Source of the DNA: Streptomyces sp. NRRL WC-3742
GTDB taxonomy: Bacteria; Actinomycetota; Actinomycetes; Streptomycetales; Streptomycetaceae
Direction: 5' to 3'
DNA: 39,676 nt
Assembly: GCF_000720635.1 (NCBI RefSeq)
Contig: NZ_JOCF01000075.1
Span: 1 to 39,676 of the forward strand
Shown one piece after another: positions 8,326-19,953 of this stretch. Position 1 is the stretch's first letter. The number at the start of each line of letters is the position of its first letter. Under the pieces are notes generated by a model that saw nothing but the letters and a program-made list of their open reading frames with translations, ran no database searches and was not told the DNA's origin. Both the position numbers and the translations under genes were made by a program.

Positions 8326-10407
8326 GTGACGGACCTGGCTGACGACACCCCGTCGGGTTCCTCGACCGACGGGGCGGTGCGCGGGGACGTGCTCAGTTCG
8401 ACCACCCGGCGGCGAGGGCCGCGCGGGGTGTTCGGGCTGCTCAGCCGTCAGCTGCGCCGCCCGGTGCGCCGGGCCTCGGCGCTGTACCGCCGCTCGATCC
8501 AGCTGCGCGTGGTCGCCGTCTCGCTGCTGCTGTCGATCGCGGTGGTCCTGGTGCTCGGCGTGGTCGTCGTGGCGCAGGTGCGCAACGGCCTGCTCGACAC
8601 CAAGATGGGCGCCGCCCGGGAGCAGGCCAGGATCGGCTTCCAGGCCGAGGCCAAGAAGATCGACGAGGCCAAGGACCAGAAGCTGCGCGGCACCGCCGAC
8701 CAGACGGTCGAGGACACCGGCACCTGGCTGCTGCGCAGGGTCAACGACCTGGCCGCGAGCGGGCAGACGGTGTACTCGGTGATCGCGATGGCCCCGGGCA
8801 GCGGCGCCGTCCTGCCGGACACCGGCTTCGCGCCCCGCTACACCGGCGACATCCTGCCCTCCAGCGTCCCGGACACCCTGCGCGACCGGGTGCGCCTGGA
8901 GCCGGGCCAGATGTTCGACCAGCCGACCCGGATCCACCGCGCGGGCGGCAGCACCGAGCCGGGCCTCGCCCTGGGCATGCAGTTCTACGGGCCCTCCGGC
9001 GCCAGCTACCAGATGTTCTACGTCTTCTCCTTCGGCCAGGAGACCGACACCCTCAACCTGATCATGGGCACCCTGGCGACCGCCGGCGTGTTCGTGGTGA
9101 TCCTCATGGGCGGGATCGCCTGGGTCGTGGTGCGCCAGGTCGTCACCCCGGTGCGGATGGCCGCCGGCATCTCCGAGCGCCTCGCGGACGGGCACCTGGA
9201 GGAGCGGATGAAGGTGACCGGGACGGACGACATCGCCCGCCTCGGCGAGTCCTTCAACCGGATGGCCAACGCCCTCCAGGCGCAGATCCGCCAGCTGGAG
9301 GAGCTCTCCCGGGTGCAGCGGCGCTTCGTCTCGGACGTCTCGCACGAGCTGCGCACCCCGCTGACCACCGTGCGGATGGCCGCCGACCTCATCTACGACA
9401 GCCGCGAGGACCTCGACCCGATGGCGGCCCGCTCGGCGGAGCTGCTCCAGGGCCAGCTGGACCGCTTCGAGTCGCTGCTCGCCGACCTGCTCGAGATCAG
9501 CCGCTTCGACGCCGGCGCCGCGATCCTGGACGCCGAGCCCGTCGACCTGCGCGAGATCGTCACCCGGGTCGTCGAGTCCGCCGAGCCGCTCGCCGAGGCC
9601 AAGGGCAGCGCCGTGGTGATCCGCGGCGACGGCGAGCCGGTGCTGGCCGAGGTGGACTCCCGTCGGATCGAGCGCATCCTGCGCAACCTGGTGGTCAACG
9701 CGCTGGAGCACGGCGAGGGCCGCGACGTGGTCGTCCGGCTGGGCTCGCAGGACGGCGCGGTCGCTGTCGGCGTGCGCGACTACGGCATCGGCCTCAAGCC
9801 GGGCGAGGCGTCCCGGGTGTTCCACCGCTTCTGGCGGGCCGACCCGTCCCGGGTGCGGACCACCGGCGGCACGGGCCTGGGCCTGTCCATCGCCGTCGAG
9901 GACGCGCACCTGCACGGCGGCTGGCTCCAGGCGTGGGGCGAGCCCGGCGGCGGCTCGCACTTCCGGCTGACCCTGCCCCGCACCCGCGGCGGCGAGATCA
10001 GCCGGGCGCCGTTCCGCCTGGAGCCGGAGGACTCCCGCAACAACCGGGGCCTCGGCACGTACGGCGCGCCCTACCGGCGGGCCATCGCCCCGGCCGGCGC
10101 GACCGCGCTGACCGTGGCCGAGGAGCAGGCCGACACGCCCGAGGGCAACGGCGGCGGGCTCGGCAGCGGGCTCGGCGGGGTGCTGGACATCGGCCCCGGC
10201 CTGGGCCGGCAACGGATGCCGGAGGGTCCGCGCACGGACCCCTCGGACGTACGGACGGCAGGGGCCGGGTACGGTGCCACCGGCGCCCAGGTCATGGTGG
10301 ACCCGACGCCGGGACGGCCGTCGGTGGCACAGCGGACGGCGGAGCCGGACGTGACGGGTGGGATTGACCTGGAGGGGTCGCAACGTGCGAAGGACGAGCT
10401 GGACTGA
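8326..10407 (+). CDS. mtrB: Sensor histidine kinase MtrB
   Basis: A 693-residue membrane kinase. Membrane helices lie at about 61-84 and 245-270, flanking an extracytoplasmic sensor region; HAMP follows, then HisKA with phospho-accepting His340 in SHELRTPLTT, and the ATPase domain with the N box (NLVVNALEHG), DYGIGL (485-490) and GGTGLGLS (near 513-520). About 150 low-complexity residues follow the ATPase domain. It phosphorylates MtrA; LpqB is its known membrane partner. GTG at 8326 directly follows the mtrA stop; another in-frame GTG at 8293 would overlap mtrA and is less likely. The end overlaps lpqB by 23 bases. Confidence 0.96.
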   Translation: MTDLADDTPSGSSTDGAVRGDVLSSTTRRRGPRGVFGLLSRQLRRPVRRASALYRRSIQLRVVAVSLLLSIAVVLVLGVVVVAQVRNGLLDTKMGAAREQARIGFQAEAKKIDEAKDQKLRGTADQTVEDTGTWLLRRVNDLAASGQTVYSVIAMAPGSGAVLPDTGFAPRYTGDILPSSVPDTLRDRVRLEPGQMFDQPTRIHRAGGSTEPGLALGMQFYGPSGASYQMFYVFSFGQETDTLNLIMGTLATAGVFVVILMGGIAWVVVRQVVTPVRMAAGISERLADGHLEERMKVTGTDDIARLGESFNRMANALQAQIRQLEELSRVQRRFVSDVSHELRTPLTTVRMAADLIYDSREDLDPMAARSAELLQGQLDRFESLLADLLEISRFDAGAAILDAEPVDLREIVTRVVESAEPLAEAKGSAVVIRGDGEPVLAEVDSRRIERILRNLVVNALEHGEGRDVVVRLGSQDGAVAVGVRDYGIGLKPGEASRVFHRFWRADPSRVRTTGGTGLGLSIAVEDAHLHGGWLQAWGEPGGGSHFRLTLPRTRGGEISRAPFRLEPEDSRNNRGLGTYGAPYRRAIAPAGATALTVAEEQADTPEGNGGGLGSGLGGVLDIGPGLGRQRMPEGPRTDPSDVRTAGAGYGATGAQVMVDPTPGRPSVAQRTAEPDVTGGIDLEGSQRAKDELD

Positions 10408-12214
10408 GTCGCGGGTGGCGGCCACGGCCGGCACGGTGCTCGTCGCCCTGCTGGCGGGCGGCTGCGCGGCCATGCCCGACTCCGGCGGCATCTCCAGGGT
10501 CGAGCTCTCCCAGGGCTCGGCCGACAAGAACCTGCTGCAGGCCAGGGTCTACCCGCTGGGCCCCGCCAAGGGCGCCAAGCCGCGCGACCTGCTGACCGGG
10601 TTCCTGGACGCGGTCACCGCCGACGAGGGCTACGACGTCGCCCGGCAGTACCTGACCGAGAGCGCCGCCGCCGGCTGGAACCCGGACGCCGGGATCCAGG
10701 TCGCCGACAACCTGGACGCCCCGCTCACGCAGGCCGTCACGGACACCGAGTCGGTCGCCTCGCTGTCCGTGCACGGGACGGAGATCGCCACCGTCGACGC
10801 CAAGCACTCGTTCAGGCTCAGCGACGGCCACAAGAGCCTCACCTCGGACTTCACCTTCGTCCGGGGCAAGGACAACGAGTGGCGGATCGACAAGCTCGCG
10901 CCCGGCGTGATCATGAACGAGACCAACTTCCGCAACAGCTACCGCCAGGTCGACCGCTACTTCTACGCCGCCCCCGACCCGTCCGCCTTCGTCGCCGGCG
11001 GCGCCAAGGAGGTGCTGATCGCCGACCCGATCTACCTGCGGCGCCGGACGGACCCGCTGACCGCCGCCGCCAAGGCGCTGGTCGTCGGCCCCTCGGACTG
11101 GCTCGCGCCGGTCGCCCGGACGGAGTTCCCGCGCGAGGTCGGCGGCGTCAAGGTGTCGGTGGACGACAGCCACCTCGCCCATGTGCAGCTCGATGTCGAC
11201 GCCGGCGACGAGACCTCCTGCCGCCGGATGGCCACCCAGCTCTTCTACACCCTCGCCGACCAGGTCAAGGGTCAGGTCGAGCGGGTGGAGCTCAAGGGCA
11301 GGCGCGGCGCCTGCACGACCGGCCGCGCCGACGCTGGCACCCCGGCCGGGGTGTCCAAGTACTACCAGCGCGCCGACAACGGCGTCCTGATGGTCACCGA
11401 CGACCAGCACAGCGGCGACCCGGTGCCCGGCCCGCTCGGCAAGGCGCAGCCCGGCGGCACGCCGCTGAGCACCGTCGCCGTGGCCCGGGACGGCTCCCGC
11501 GCCGCCGCGCTCAGCGGGGACGCCCACCAGCTCTTCTCGGTGCCGCTGGCGGCCGGTGCCACCGCCATGCCCGAGCCGGTGCTCACCTCCGCGGCGAAGG
11601 CCGGGGACAAGGACAACGCCCTGGCCTCGCCCAGCTGGGACGGCCGCGGCGACCTGTGGGTGGTGGACCGCGCCCAGTCGGGGCGGGTGGTCATGGTCCG
11701 GGGCAACAAGACCTACACCGTGCCGGTGGAGGGGCTGGACGGGCAGAGCGTGCAGGCGCTCAAGATCTCCGCGGACGGCGCCCGCGTCGCCCTGGTCGTC
11801 CGCAACACCGGCACGGGCACCCGCTCCCTGCTGTTCGGCCTGGTGATGCACAGCGGCACCACGGAGGCGCCGACCGCGAGGATCGTCGGGCTGCGCCGGG
11901 TGGCGCCGCTGCTGACCGACGTCGCCTCGGTGTCCTGGGCGGAGGCCGACCAGCTGCTCGTCCTCGGCAAGGAGGGCGACCGCATCCAGCAGCTGTACTA
12001 CATCAGCACCGACGGTTCGCAGAGCAGTGACACCCCGCTGCAGAGCGGCCCCGGGTGGCTGGCCATCTCCGCCTCCGAGTCCCGGGGGAGCGTGCTGGCC
12101 GCGGCGCAGCCGGTGCTCGCGGTGACGGAGGGCAAGGTCTACCGGCTGGTCAGCAACCAGTGGCGGGAAGTGCAGATGCCGGACAAGGTGAGCTCCTACT
12201 TCTACGCGGGCTGA
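10385..12214 (+). CDS. lpqB: Lipoprotein LpqB, MtrB partner
   Basis: A 609-residue lipoprotein with a signal peptide ending in the lipobox LLAGGC (lipidated Cys27). The mature part begins AAMPDSGG and contains a GerMN-type domain (about 190-310) and a C-terminal beta-propeller-like region. In mycobacteria LpqB binds the extracytoplasmic part of MtrB and tunes MtrA phosphorylation; the conserved mtrA-mtrB-lpqB order supports the same role here. GTG at 10385 is chosen because GGAGGGG lies 7 bases upstream and the signal peptide begins correctly. The gene overlaps mtrB by 23 bases at its start and the convergent ComF-like gene by 13 bases at its end. Confidence 0.95.
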   Translation: MRRTSWTESRVAATAGTVLVALLAGGCAAMPDSGGISRVELSQGSADKNLLQARVYPLGPAKGAKPRDLLTGFLDAVTADEGYDVARQYLTESAAAGWNPDAGIQVADNLDAPLTQAVTDTESVASLSVHGTEIATVDAKHSFRLSDGHKSLTSDFTFVRGKDNEWRIDKLAPGVIMNETNFRNSYRQVDRYFYAAPDPSAFVAGGAKEVLIADPIYLRRRTDPLTAAAKALVVGPSDWLAPVARTEFPREVGGVKVSVDDSHLAHVQLDVDAGDETSCRRMATQLFYTLADQVKGQVERVELKGRRGACTTGRADAGTPAGVSKYYQRADNGVLMVTDDQHSGDPVPGPLGKAQPGGTPLSTVAVARDGSRAAALSGDAHQLFSVPLAAGATAMPEPVLTSAAKAGDKDNALASPSWDGRGDLWVVDRAQSGRVVMVRGNKTYTVPVEGLDGQSVQALKISADGARVALVVRNTGTGTRSLLFGLVMHSGTTEAPTARIVGLRRVAPLLTDVASVSWAEADQLLVLGKEGDRIQQLYYISTDGSQSSDTPLQSGPGWLAISASESRGSVLAAAQPVLAVTEGKVYRLVSNQWREVQMPDKVSSYFYAG

Positions 12215-12960
12215 CCGGCCGTCACCCCTGCGGGCTGCGCCGGGTGCCCGGACGTGGCCGCGACGGTGGCGGCGGCCCGGGCGGGCAGGCCCGCGTCGGC
12301 CAGTGCCCGGGCGGCCTCGGCGAGGCTCGCCCCGGTCGTCACCAGGTCGTCGACCAGCACCGGGTGACGGCCGCTCAGCGCGGCGCGGGCTCGCGGCAGC
12401 ACGGTGAGCGCGCCGTGCAGGTTGCGGCGCCGCTCGGCCGCGCTGAGCCCGGCCTGGTCGGCGACCGGACGGGCGTGGCGCAGCAGCGAGGAGGCCCGGG
12501 CGTCCAGTCCGGAGCGGCGCAGCGAGCGGGCGGCGGCCCCGGCCAGGCGCAGTGTGGAGTCGTGGCCGCGGGCGCGCACCGCGGAGCGGGCCGAGGGCAT
12601 CGGGACGAGCACCAGCGGCGCCCGTTCGCCCTGCGGCCCGAGCGCCGAGCGCACCGCCCGTCCCAGCGCCTCGCCGAGCGGGGTGGCCAGCCGCAGGGCG
12701 CCGCGCTCCTTGTGGGCGAGCAGCAGCTGGCGGACGGGGTCGGTGTAGGGGGCGGCGGCGTGGGCCCAGGGCAGCAGGGTGGGGGCCGGGCGGGCGGTGG
12801 CCAGGGTGTGGCGGCAGGACGGGCACAGCTGGGTGCGCTCGGCGCCGCAGCCGGCGCAGTCCGCGGGGAGCAGCACGTCCAGCAGCCCGGCCAGGGCGTG
12901 GCCGAGCGGCCCTCGGGCGGGCCACGAGGGGCTGGGCGTAGGAGTGGGGGTGGTGGGCAC
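12202..12960 (-). CDS. ComF-family phosphoribosyltransferase-like protein
   Basis: A 252-residue protein with an N-terminal four-Cys zinc ribbon (CAGCGAERTQLCPSC) and a C-terminal phosphoribosyltransferase-like domain with the PRPP motif VLVDDLVTTGAS. ComF proteins take part in DNA uptake for natural transformation in Bacillus and Haemophilus; in streptomycetes the role is untested. GTG at 12960 is preferred (GGGAG about 6 bases upstream); a GTG at 13032 would add 24 unremarkable residues and has no ribosome binding site. Its TAG stop lies inside the 3' end of lpqB, so the two convergent genes overlap by 13 bases with no room for a terminator. Confidence 0.88.
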   Translation of the reverse strand: MPTTPTPTPSPSWPARGPLGHALAGLLDVLLPADCAGCGAERTQLCPSCRHTLATARPAPTLLPWAHAAAPYTDPVRQLLLAHKERGALRLATPLGEALGRAVRSALGPQGERAPLVLVPMPSARSAVRARGHDSTLRLAGAAARSLRRSGLDARASSLLRHARPVADQAGLSAAERRRNLHGALTVLPRARAALSGRHPVLVDDLVTTGASLAEAARALADAGLPARAAATVAATSGHPAQPAGVTAGQPA

Positions 12961-13275
12961 GGGTGCTCCCGACGGCGGCACGGAGAGTGAGCACAGAATG
13001 CGCCGTACGGGGGGTGTTGTCCAGGTATTCACTCATGCTTCACTCGCAGGAGGGTAAACAGGGGGCGCCGGCTTGACCGGCCCGTCCGTGCCTCCGGCCT
13101 GTCCTTCCCGTGCCCGGCTGGGGAGGCGAAAAACCCGTGCGAGGTGTTCGATAAGGCTCCAGGGGGTTTCAACCGTCCCTGGTGGGGAGGAAGTGAGGTG
13201 AGGGCCAGTCGCTTCCACCGGTTCCGGTGGGGCGGGGGGCCGGCAGTGGACGGGCTGGTCCAGCTGGGTCTCAGC

Positions 13276-13299
13276 CCGATCCGGTAGCACCCGGATCGG
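13276..13299 (+). promoter_or_regulatory. Hairpin in the hpf leader
   Basis: CCGATCCGG and CCGGATCGG form a perfect 9-base stem around TAGCAC, ending 27 bases before the hpf start. A smaller repeat, CCACCGG-TT-CCGGTGG, lies near 13215-13230. The 366-base gap 12961-13326 otherwise shows no feature I can name. The hairpin could be a regulator site or an mRNA stem-loop. Confidence 0.45.
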
Positions 13300-13326
13300 C
13301 GTCAGCACGAGGGATCGGAGTTCTGC

Positions 13327-14019
13327 GTGGACATCGTCGTCAAGGGCCGCAAGACCGAGGTGCCCAAGAGGTTCCGCGAGCACGTGGCCGAGAAGCTGGA
13401 GAAGGTCCAGAAGTTCGACGGCAAGGTGATCAGCCTCGACGTCGAGGTGTCCAAGGAGCACAACCCGCGTCAGGCCGACCGGTCCGACCGGGTGGAGATC
13501 ACTCTCCGTACCCGTGGCCCGGTGATCCGTGCCGAAGCCGCCGCCGCCGACCCGTACGCGGCGCTCGACCTGGCCTCGGCGAAGCTCGACGCGCAGCTGC
13601 GCAAGTCCGCCGACCGGCGTCGGGTGCACAAGGGCGGCAACGGCCGCACCCCGATCAGCGTCGCCGAGGCGACCGCGTCCCTGGCCGCCGCGCTGCCGGA
13701 ACCGGCGGTGTCGGAGGAGACCAACGGGGCCGTGCGCAAGACCATGATGGGATCGCTGGAAGTGGAGGGCGACGGCCCCCTGGTGGTCCGCGAGAAGAGC
13801 CACTCGGCCGCTCCGATGGCGCTGGACCAGGCGCTGTACGAGATGGAGCTGGTCGGACACGACTTCTACCTCTTCGTGGAGAAGGACAGCGGCCTGCCGA
13901 GCGTCGTCTACCGCCGGCACGGCTACCACTACGGTGTGATCCACGTGCAGCCTGACATGGCGGCCGGTGTGGCCAGCGGTGCGGGCGGCGCGATCGGTCG
14001 GTTCGACGACGAGGACTGA
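13327..14019 (+). CDS. hpf: Long-form ribosome hibernation promoting factor
   Basis: A 230-residue protein. The N-terminal about 100 residues are the RaiA/HPF domain (MDIVVKGRKTEVPKRFREHV onward) that binds the 30S decoding region; a linker follows, and the C-terminal domain (about 165-220, DQALYEMELVGHDFYLFV with YRRHGYHYGVI) mediates dimerisation of ribosomes into 100S particles. This makes it the long HPF type typical of actinobacteria, used in stationary phase and stress. GTG at 13327 has GGAG 6 bases upstream. It stands alone in a unit with its own leader, ahead of the orphan response regulator gene. Confidence 0.93.
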   Translation: MDIVVKGRKTEVPKRFREHVAEKLEKVQKFDGKVISLDVEVSKEHNPRQADRSDRVEITLRTRGPVIRAEAAAADPYAALDLASAKLDAQLRKSADRRRVHKGGNGRTPISVAEATASLAAALPEPAVSEETNGAVRKTMMGSLEVEGDGPLVVREKSHSAAPMALDQALYEMELVGHDFYLFVEKDSGLPSVVYRRHGYHYGVIHVQPDMAAGVASGAGGAIGRFDDED

Positions 14020-14226
14020 CCGCCCCGAACGGTGTCGGAGGTGGTGACCCCGGCGGCTGCGGCCGCCGGGGTCACCGGCGTCCCAGGGGCCGGTCACGGC
14101 GGGCAGTTTGGCGGCGCGGTGCGCGGGAGGTCACCCGAGCGGGCCGATCGGCGCCGGAGGGTGACCGGGGCCACGGCGGGGCGTGGAATGATTGGCGCAC
14201 GTCGACCCGCGAAGGGGGAGGAGCGG

Positions 14227-14985
14227 ATGGGGGATCACTTCGGGCTGGGGCCCGCTGCGGGGCCGGTCGCCGGGCTACCGCCGGGGCCGGAGGAAGAGCC
14301 CGCGTACGCGCCGCGCCGGGGTGAGCCGATCCGTGTGCTGGTCGTGGACGACCACGCGCTGTTCCGCCGCGGGCTGGAGATCGTGCTCGCCGAGGAGCCG
14401 GACATCAAGGTCGTCGGCGAGGCCGGGGACGGGGCCGAGGCCGTACTGAAGGCCGCCGACCTGCTGCCGGACATCATCCTGATGGACGTCCGGATGCCGC
14501 GTCGCAGCGGGATCGAGGCGTGCACGGCGATCAAGGACGTGGCGCCGAGCACCAAGATCATCATGCTGACGATAAGCGACGAGGAGGCCGACCTCTACGA
14601 GGCGATCAAGGCGGGGGCCACCGGCTACCTGCTCAAGGAGATCTCCACCGACGAGGTCGCCACCGCGATCCGGGCGGTCGCGGACGGGCAGTCGCAGATC
14701 AGCCCGTCGATGGCCTCCAAGCTGCTCACCGAGTTCAAGTCGATGATCCAGCGCCGCTCCGACGACCGGGACCTGGTGCCGGCGCCCCGGCTCACCGACC
14801 GGGAGCTGGAGGTGCTCAAGCTGGTGGCGACCGGGATGAACAACCGGGAGATCGCCAAGGAGCTGTTCATCAGCGAGAACACCGTGAAGAACCACGTGCG
14901 CAACATCCTGGAGAAGCTCCAACTGCACTCCAGGATGGAGGCCGTGGTGTACGCGATGCGGGAGAAGATCCTCGAAATAGGGTGA
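14227..14985 (+). CDS. Orphan NarL/FixJ-family response regulator
   Basis: A 252-residue regulator with a 33-residue Pro/Gly-rich leader, a receiver domain (Asp41/Asp42, phospho-accepting Asp87 in MDVRMP, Lys137 in YLLKEIS) and a LuxR-type helix-turn-helix (188-244, NNREIAKELFISENTVKNHV). No histidine kinase gene is adjacent, so the kinase is encoded elsewhere. A regulator at this place before secA is conserved in Streptomyces; I believe it corresponds to the developmental regulator OrrA of S. coelicolor, but this is from memory. ATG at 14227 follows a strong GGGGGAGGAG site. Confidence 0.9.
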   Translation: MGDHFGLGPAAGPVAGLPPGPEEEPAYAPRRGEPIRVLVVDDHALFRRGLEIVLAEEPDIKVVGEAGDGAEAVLKAADLLPDIILMDVRMPRRSGIEACTAIKDVAPSTKIIMLTISDEEADLYEAIKAGATGYLLKEISTDEVATAIRAVADGQSQISPSMASKLLTEFKSMIQRRSDDRDLVPAPRLTDRELEVLKLVATGMNNREIAKELFISENTVKNHVRNILEKLQLHSRMEAVVYAMREKILEIG

Positions 14986-15021
14986 GGCGGGCCGCCCGGC
15001 CCGCCTCGCGGGCGGCCCCGG

Positions 15022-16230
15022 TCAGTCGGCGAGCAGCTTCTCCAGGGCCGGGCGCAGCCGCTCGTCGTGCAGCGTCTCGGCCCGCACCGCGTCGCAGCCG
15101 ACCCAGGAGGCGGCCTCGCGCAGGGCCGTGGCCAGCGCCTCCACGTGCCGGGCGCCGCTCGCGTCGCCGCGGCCGTCGACCAGCGAGACCTGACGGGCGA
15201 CCAGGGTGCGCCCCTCCCGGGCCGGGTCGACCCGGCCGACCAGCCTGCCGCCGGCCAGCAGGGGCATCGCGAAGTAGCCGTGCACCCGCTTGTCCTTGGG
15301 CGTGTACGCCTCCAGCCGGTGCGTCATGCCGAAGATCCGCTCGGTGCGGGGGCGGTCCCAGACCAGCGAGTCGAACGGCGAGAGCAGCGTGGTGCGGTGG
15401 CGCCCGCGCGGGGCGGTGGCCAGCGCGGCCGGGTCGGCCCAGGCCGGGGCGGTGGCGCCGTCCGGGCCCCAGCCGGCCACCTCGACCGGGACGAGGCCGC
15501 TGTCGGCGAGCACCGCGTCCAACTCCTCGGCGCGCAGCCGGTGGTAGTCCTGGAGGTCGGCCCGGGTGGCGACGCCGAGCGCGGCGCCGGCCTGGGCGAC
15601 CAGGGTGCGCACGCAGTCCGCGTCCCCGGGCTCCTGGCCGAACAGGGCCTCCGGGATGGCCTGTTCGGCCAGGGCGTAGACGCGCTTCCAGCTGCGGCGG
15701 TCGGTGCAGACCACGTCGCCGAAGGCCAGCGCCCGTTCGACGGCGATCTTGGTGTCGGACCAGTCCCACCACTCGCTGGTTTTTTTGGCGCCGCCCAGTT
15801 CGGTGGAGGTCAACGGGCCCTCGGCGCGCAGCTTGTCGAGCACGTGCCGGTAGGTCTCGGGCGTGACCTGGTGGTTCCACACCCGGCCGCGGTCGCGGTA
15901 GCGGCGGCGCCGGAAGGCGAACAGCGGCCACTCCTCGACGGGCAGGATGCAGGCCGCGTGCGACCAGTACTCGAAGCTCGTGCCCGCGCCCCAGTACGCG
16001 GCCTCGACGGCCGGGCGGCCGACCGCGCCGAGCCGGGCGTAGGGCACCAGCTCGTGCGAGCGGGCCAGGACGGAGATGGTGTCCAACTGGACGGCGCCCA
16101 GGTGCCGCAGCACCCCGCGCACTCCGGAGCGGCGGTCCGGCGCGCCCATCAGGCCCTGGGCCCGCAGGGCGATCCGGCGGGCGTCGTCGGCGGACAGGAC
16201 GGTCACGGGCGCGGGGGCTGCGGCGGTCAT
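15022..16230 (-). CDS. YcaQ/AlkX-like winged-helix DNA glycosylase
   Basis: A 402-residue member of the HTH_42 (PF06224) family, once annotated only as winged-helix DNA-binding. E. coli YcaQ (AlkX) of this family is a DNA glycosylase that unhooks interstrand cross-links and alkylated bases, and related AlkZ gives self-resistance to azinomycin in Streptomyces. The catalytic Q-x-D signature of the YcaQ branch is present as Q48-L49-D50 (GAVQLDTISVLARSHE), along with a conserved LSPFDSLVWDRPR segment in the C-terminal half. ATG at 16230 starts just before the domain. Family assignment is firm; activity is inferred from the motif. The gene is 38 bases from the upstream GNAT gene on the same strand. 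Confidence 0.88.
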   Translation of the reverse strand: MTAAAPAPVTVLSADDARRIALRAQGLMGAPDRRSGVRGVLRHLGAVQLDTISVLARSHELVPYARLGAVGRPAVEAAYWGAGTSFEYWSHAACILPVEEWPLFAFRRRRYRDRGRVWNHQVTPETYRHVLDKLRAEGPLTSTELGGAKKTSEWWDWSDTKIAVERALAFGDVVCTDRRSWKRVYALAEQAIPEALFGQEPGDADCVRTLVAQAGAALGVATRADLQDYHRLRAEELDAVLADSGLVPVEVAGWGPDGATAPAWADPAALATAPRGRHRTTLLSPFDSLVWDRPRTERIFGMTHRLEAYTPKDKRVHGYFAMPLLAGGRLVGRVDPAREGRTLVARQVSLVDGRGDASGARHVEALATALREAASWVGCDAVRAETLHDERLRPALEKLLAD

Positions 16231-16268
16231 GCCGGGGAGCGTAGCCGGGGGCACCGACAGCGGGCCGG

Positions 16269-16841
16269 TCAGTCCTCCAGGTCGGCGGGGAGCATCGAGG
16301 CGACCCAGGAGTCGTGGAAGACGCCGCGCTGCTCCGCGTACGCGCGCATGGTGCCCTCGAAACGGAAGCCGACCTTCTCGGCCACTGCGCGGGAGCCCTC
16401 GTTGCCGACGTAGGCGAGCCACTGCAGGCGGCGCAGGCCGCCCTCGCGCAGGCCGTACTCGGCGACGGCGCGCGCGGCCTCGGTGGTGTAGCCCCGGCCG
16501 CGGAACTCCTTCACGGCCCACCAGCCGATCTCGCCGGCGCCCCGGTCGTCGGCGCGCAGCACGATGCCCTGGGCGCCGACCAGGGCGCCGGTGCCGCGCT
16601 CGTACACGCCCCAGATCCGGTTGTCCCCGGTGCGCCAGCCGTCGACCGCGAGTTTGCGGACGAAGAACTCGGCGTCCTCGCGCCGGTACGGGACGGGGAC
16701 GACCGTCCAGTGCTGGATCTCCGTGTCCTGGCAGGCCGCGAAGATCGCGTCGATGTCCTCCTCGCGGGGGGCGCGGAGGACGAGTCGCTCGGTGGTGAGG
16801 GTGACGGGCGAGGGGGCGGGTTCGGTGGGGAGTGCTTCCAT
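16269..16841 (-). CDS. GNAT-family N-acetyltransferase (RimJ/RimL type)
   Basis: A 190-residue acetyltransferase of the RimJ/RimL-like branch: LTTERLVLRAPREEDIDAIF begins the fold, the acetyl-CoA-binding loop is RGRGYTTEA, and NEGSRAVAEKVGFRFEG is the typical end of the domain. Substrates of this branch include protein N termini and small amines; none can be named here. ATG at 16841 gives a normal length, though no strong ribosome binding site is visible; an upstream ATG at 16877 would add 12 residues and is possible. It is divergent from secA and probably cotranscribed with the glycosylase gene. Confidence 0.85.
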   Translation of the reverse strand: MEALPTEPAPSPVTLTTERLVLRAPREEDIDAIFAACQDTEIQHWTVVPVPYRREDAEFFVRKLAVDGWRTGDNRIWGVYERGTGALVGAQGIVLRADDRGAGEIGWWAVKEFRGRGYTTEAARAVAEYGLREGGLRRLQWLAYVGNEGSRAVAEKVGFRFEGTMRAYAEQRGVFHDSWVASMLPADLED

Positions 16842-17083
16842 GAGCGGATTATTTCGCCGAACGGGGAAGACGGTCATCCGGTTATCCGTCCAACTCCTCT
16901 CCCCGCCGACCGTTTTGCCCCGGTGAGCGGGGCTATCGGGTCATGTGCTCGCGCGGGTGACACGGGAATAGCGTGCTGACGCACCTCCCGAGGCATTGGA
17001 CTCCTCGCATACGATGGCCCGTGCGGTGGGGTGGACCCCCCGTGCAGTCGTCCAGTGCCAATACAGGCAAGGAGCCCGCTCAA

Positions 17084-19852
<2,769 letters not shown>

Positions 19853-19884
19853 GCCCCGGGCCCCAGGGCCCGCAGGACGCCGTA

Positions 19885-19918
19885 CAGGGCGCCGTTCCCC
19901 CACGGGGACGGCGCCCTG
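19885..19918. terminator. Hairpin terminator after secA
   Basis: CAGGGCGCCGT and ACGGCGCCCTG form an 11-base perfect stem, extended by an inner CCCC/GGGG around CAC. It lies 33 bases after the secA stop and 36 bases before the end of the converging Rv3235-type gene, so it may serve both. There is no T run, as is usual in streptomycetes. Confidence 0.75.
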
Positions 19919-19953
19919 CGCCGTCTCGTACCGGGGGCGTGTCCGCAGCGCGC

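Noticed and set aside
13030..13036. ATG/GTG starts at 13036 and 13032 for the ComF-like gene
   Set aside because: 13036 is in another frame, and 13032 lacks a ribosome binding site on the minus strand. The AGGAGG-like string nearby (around 13050) is on the plus strand. GTG 12960 has a proper site.
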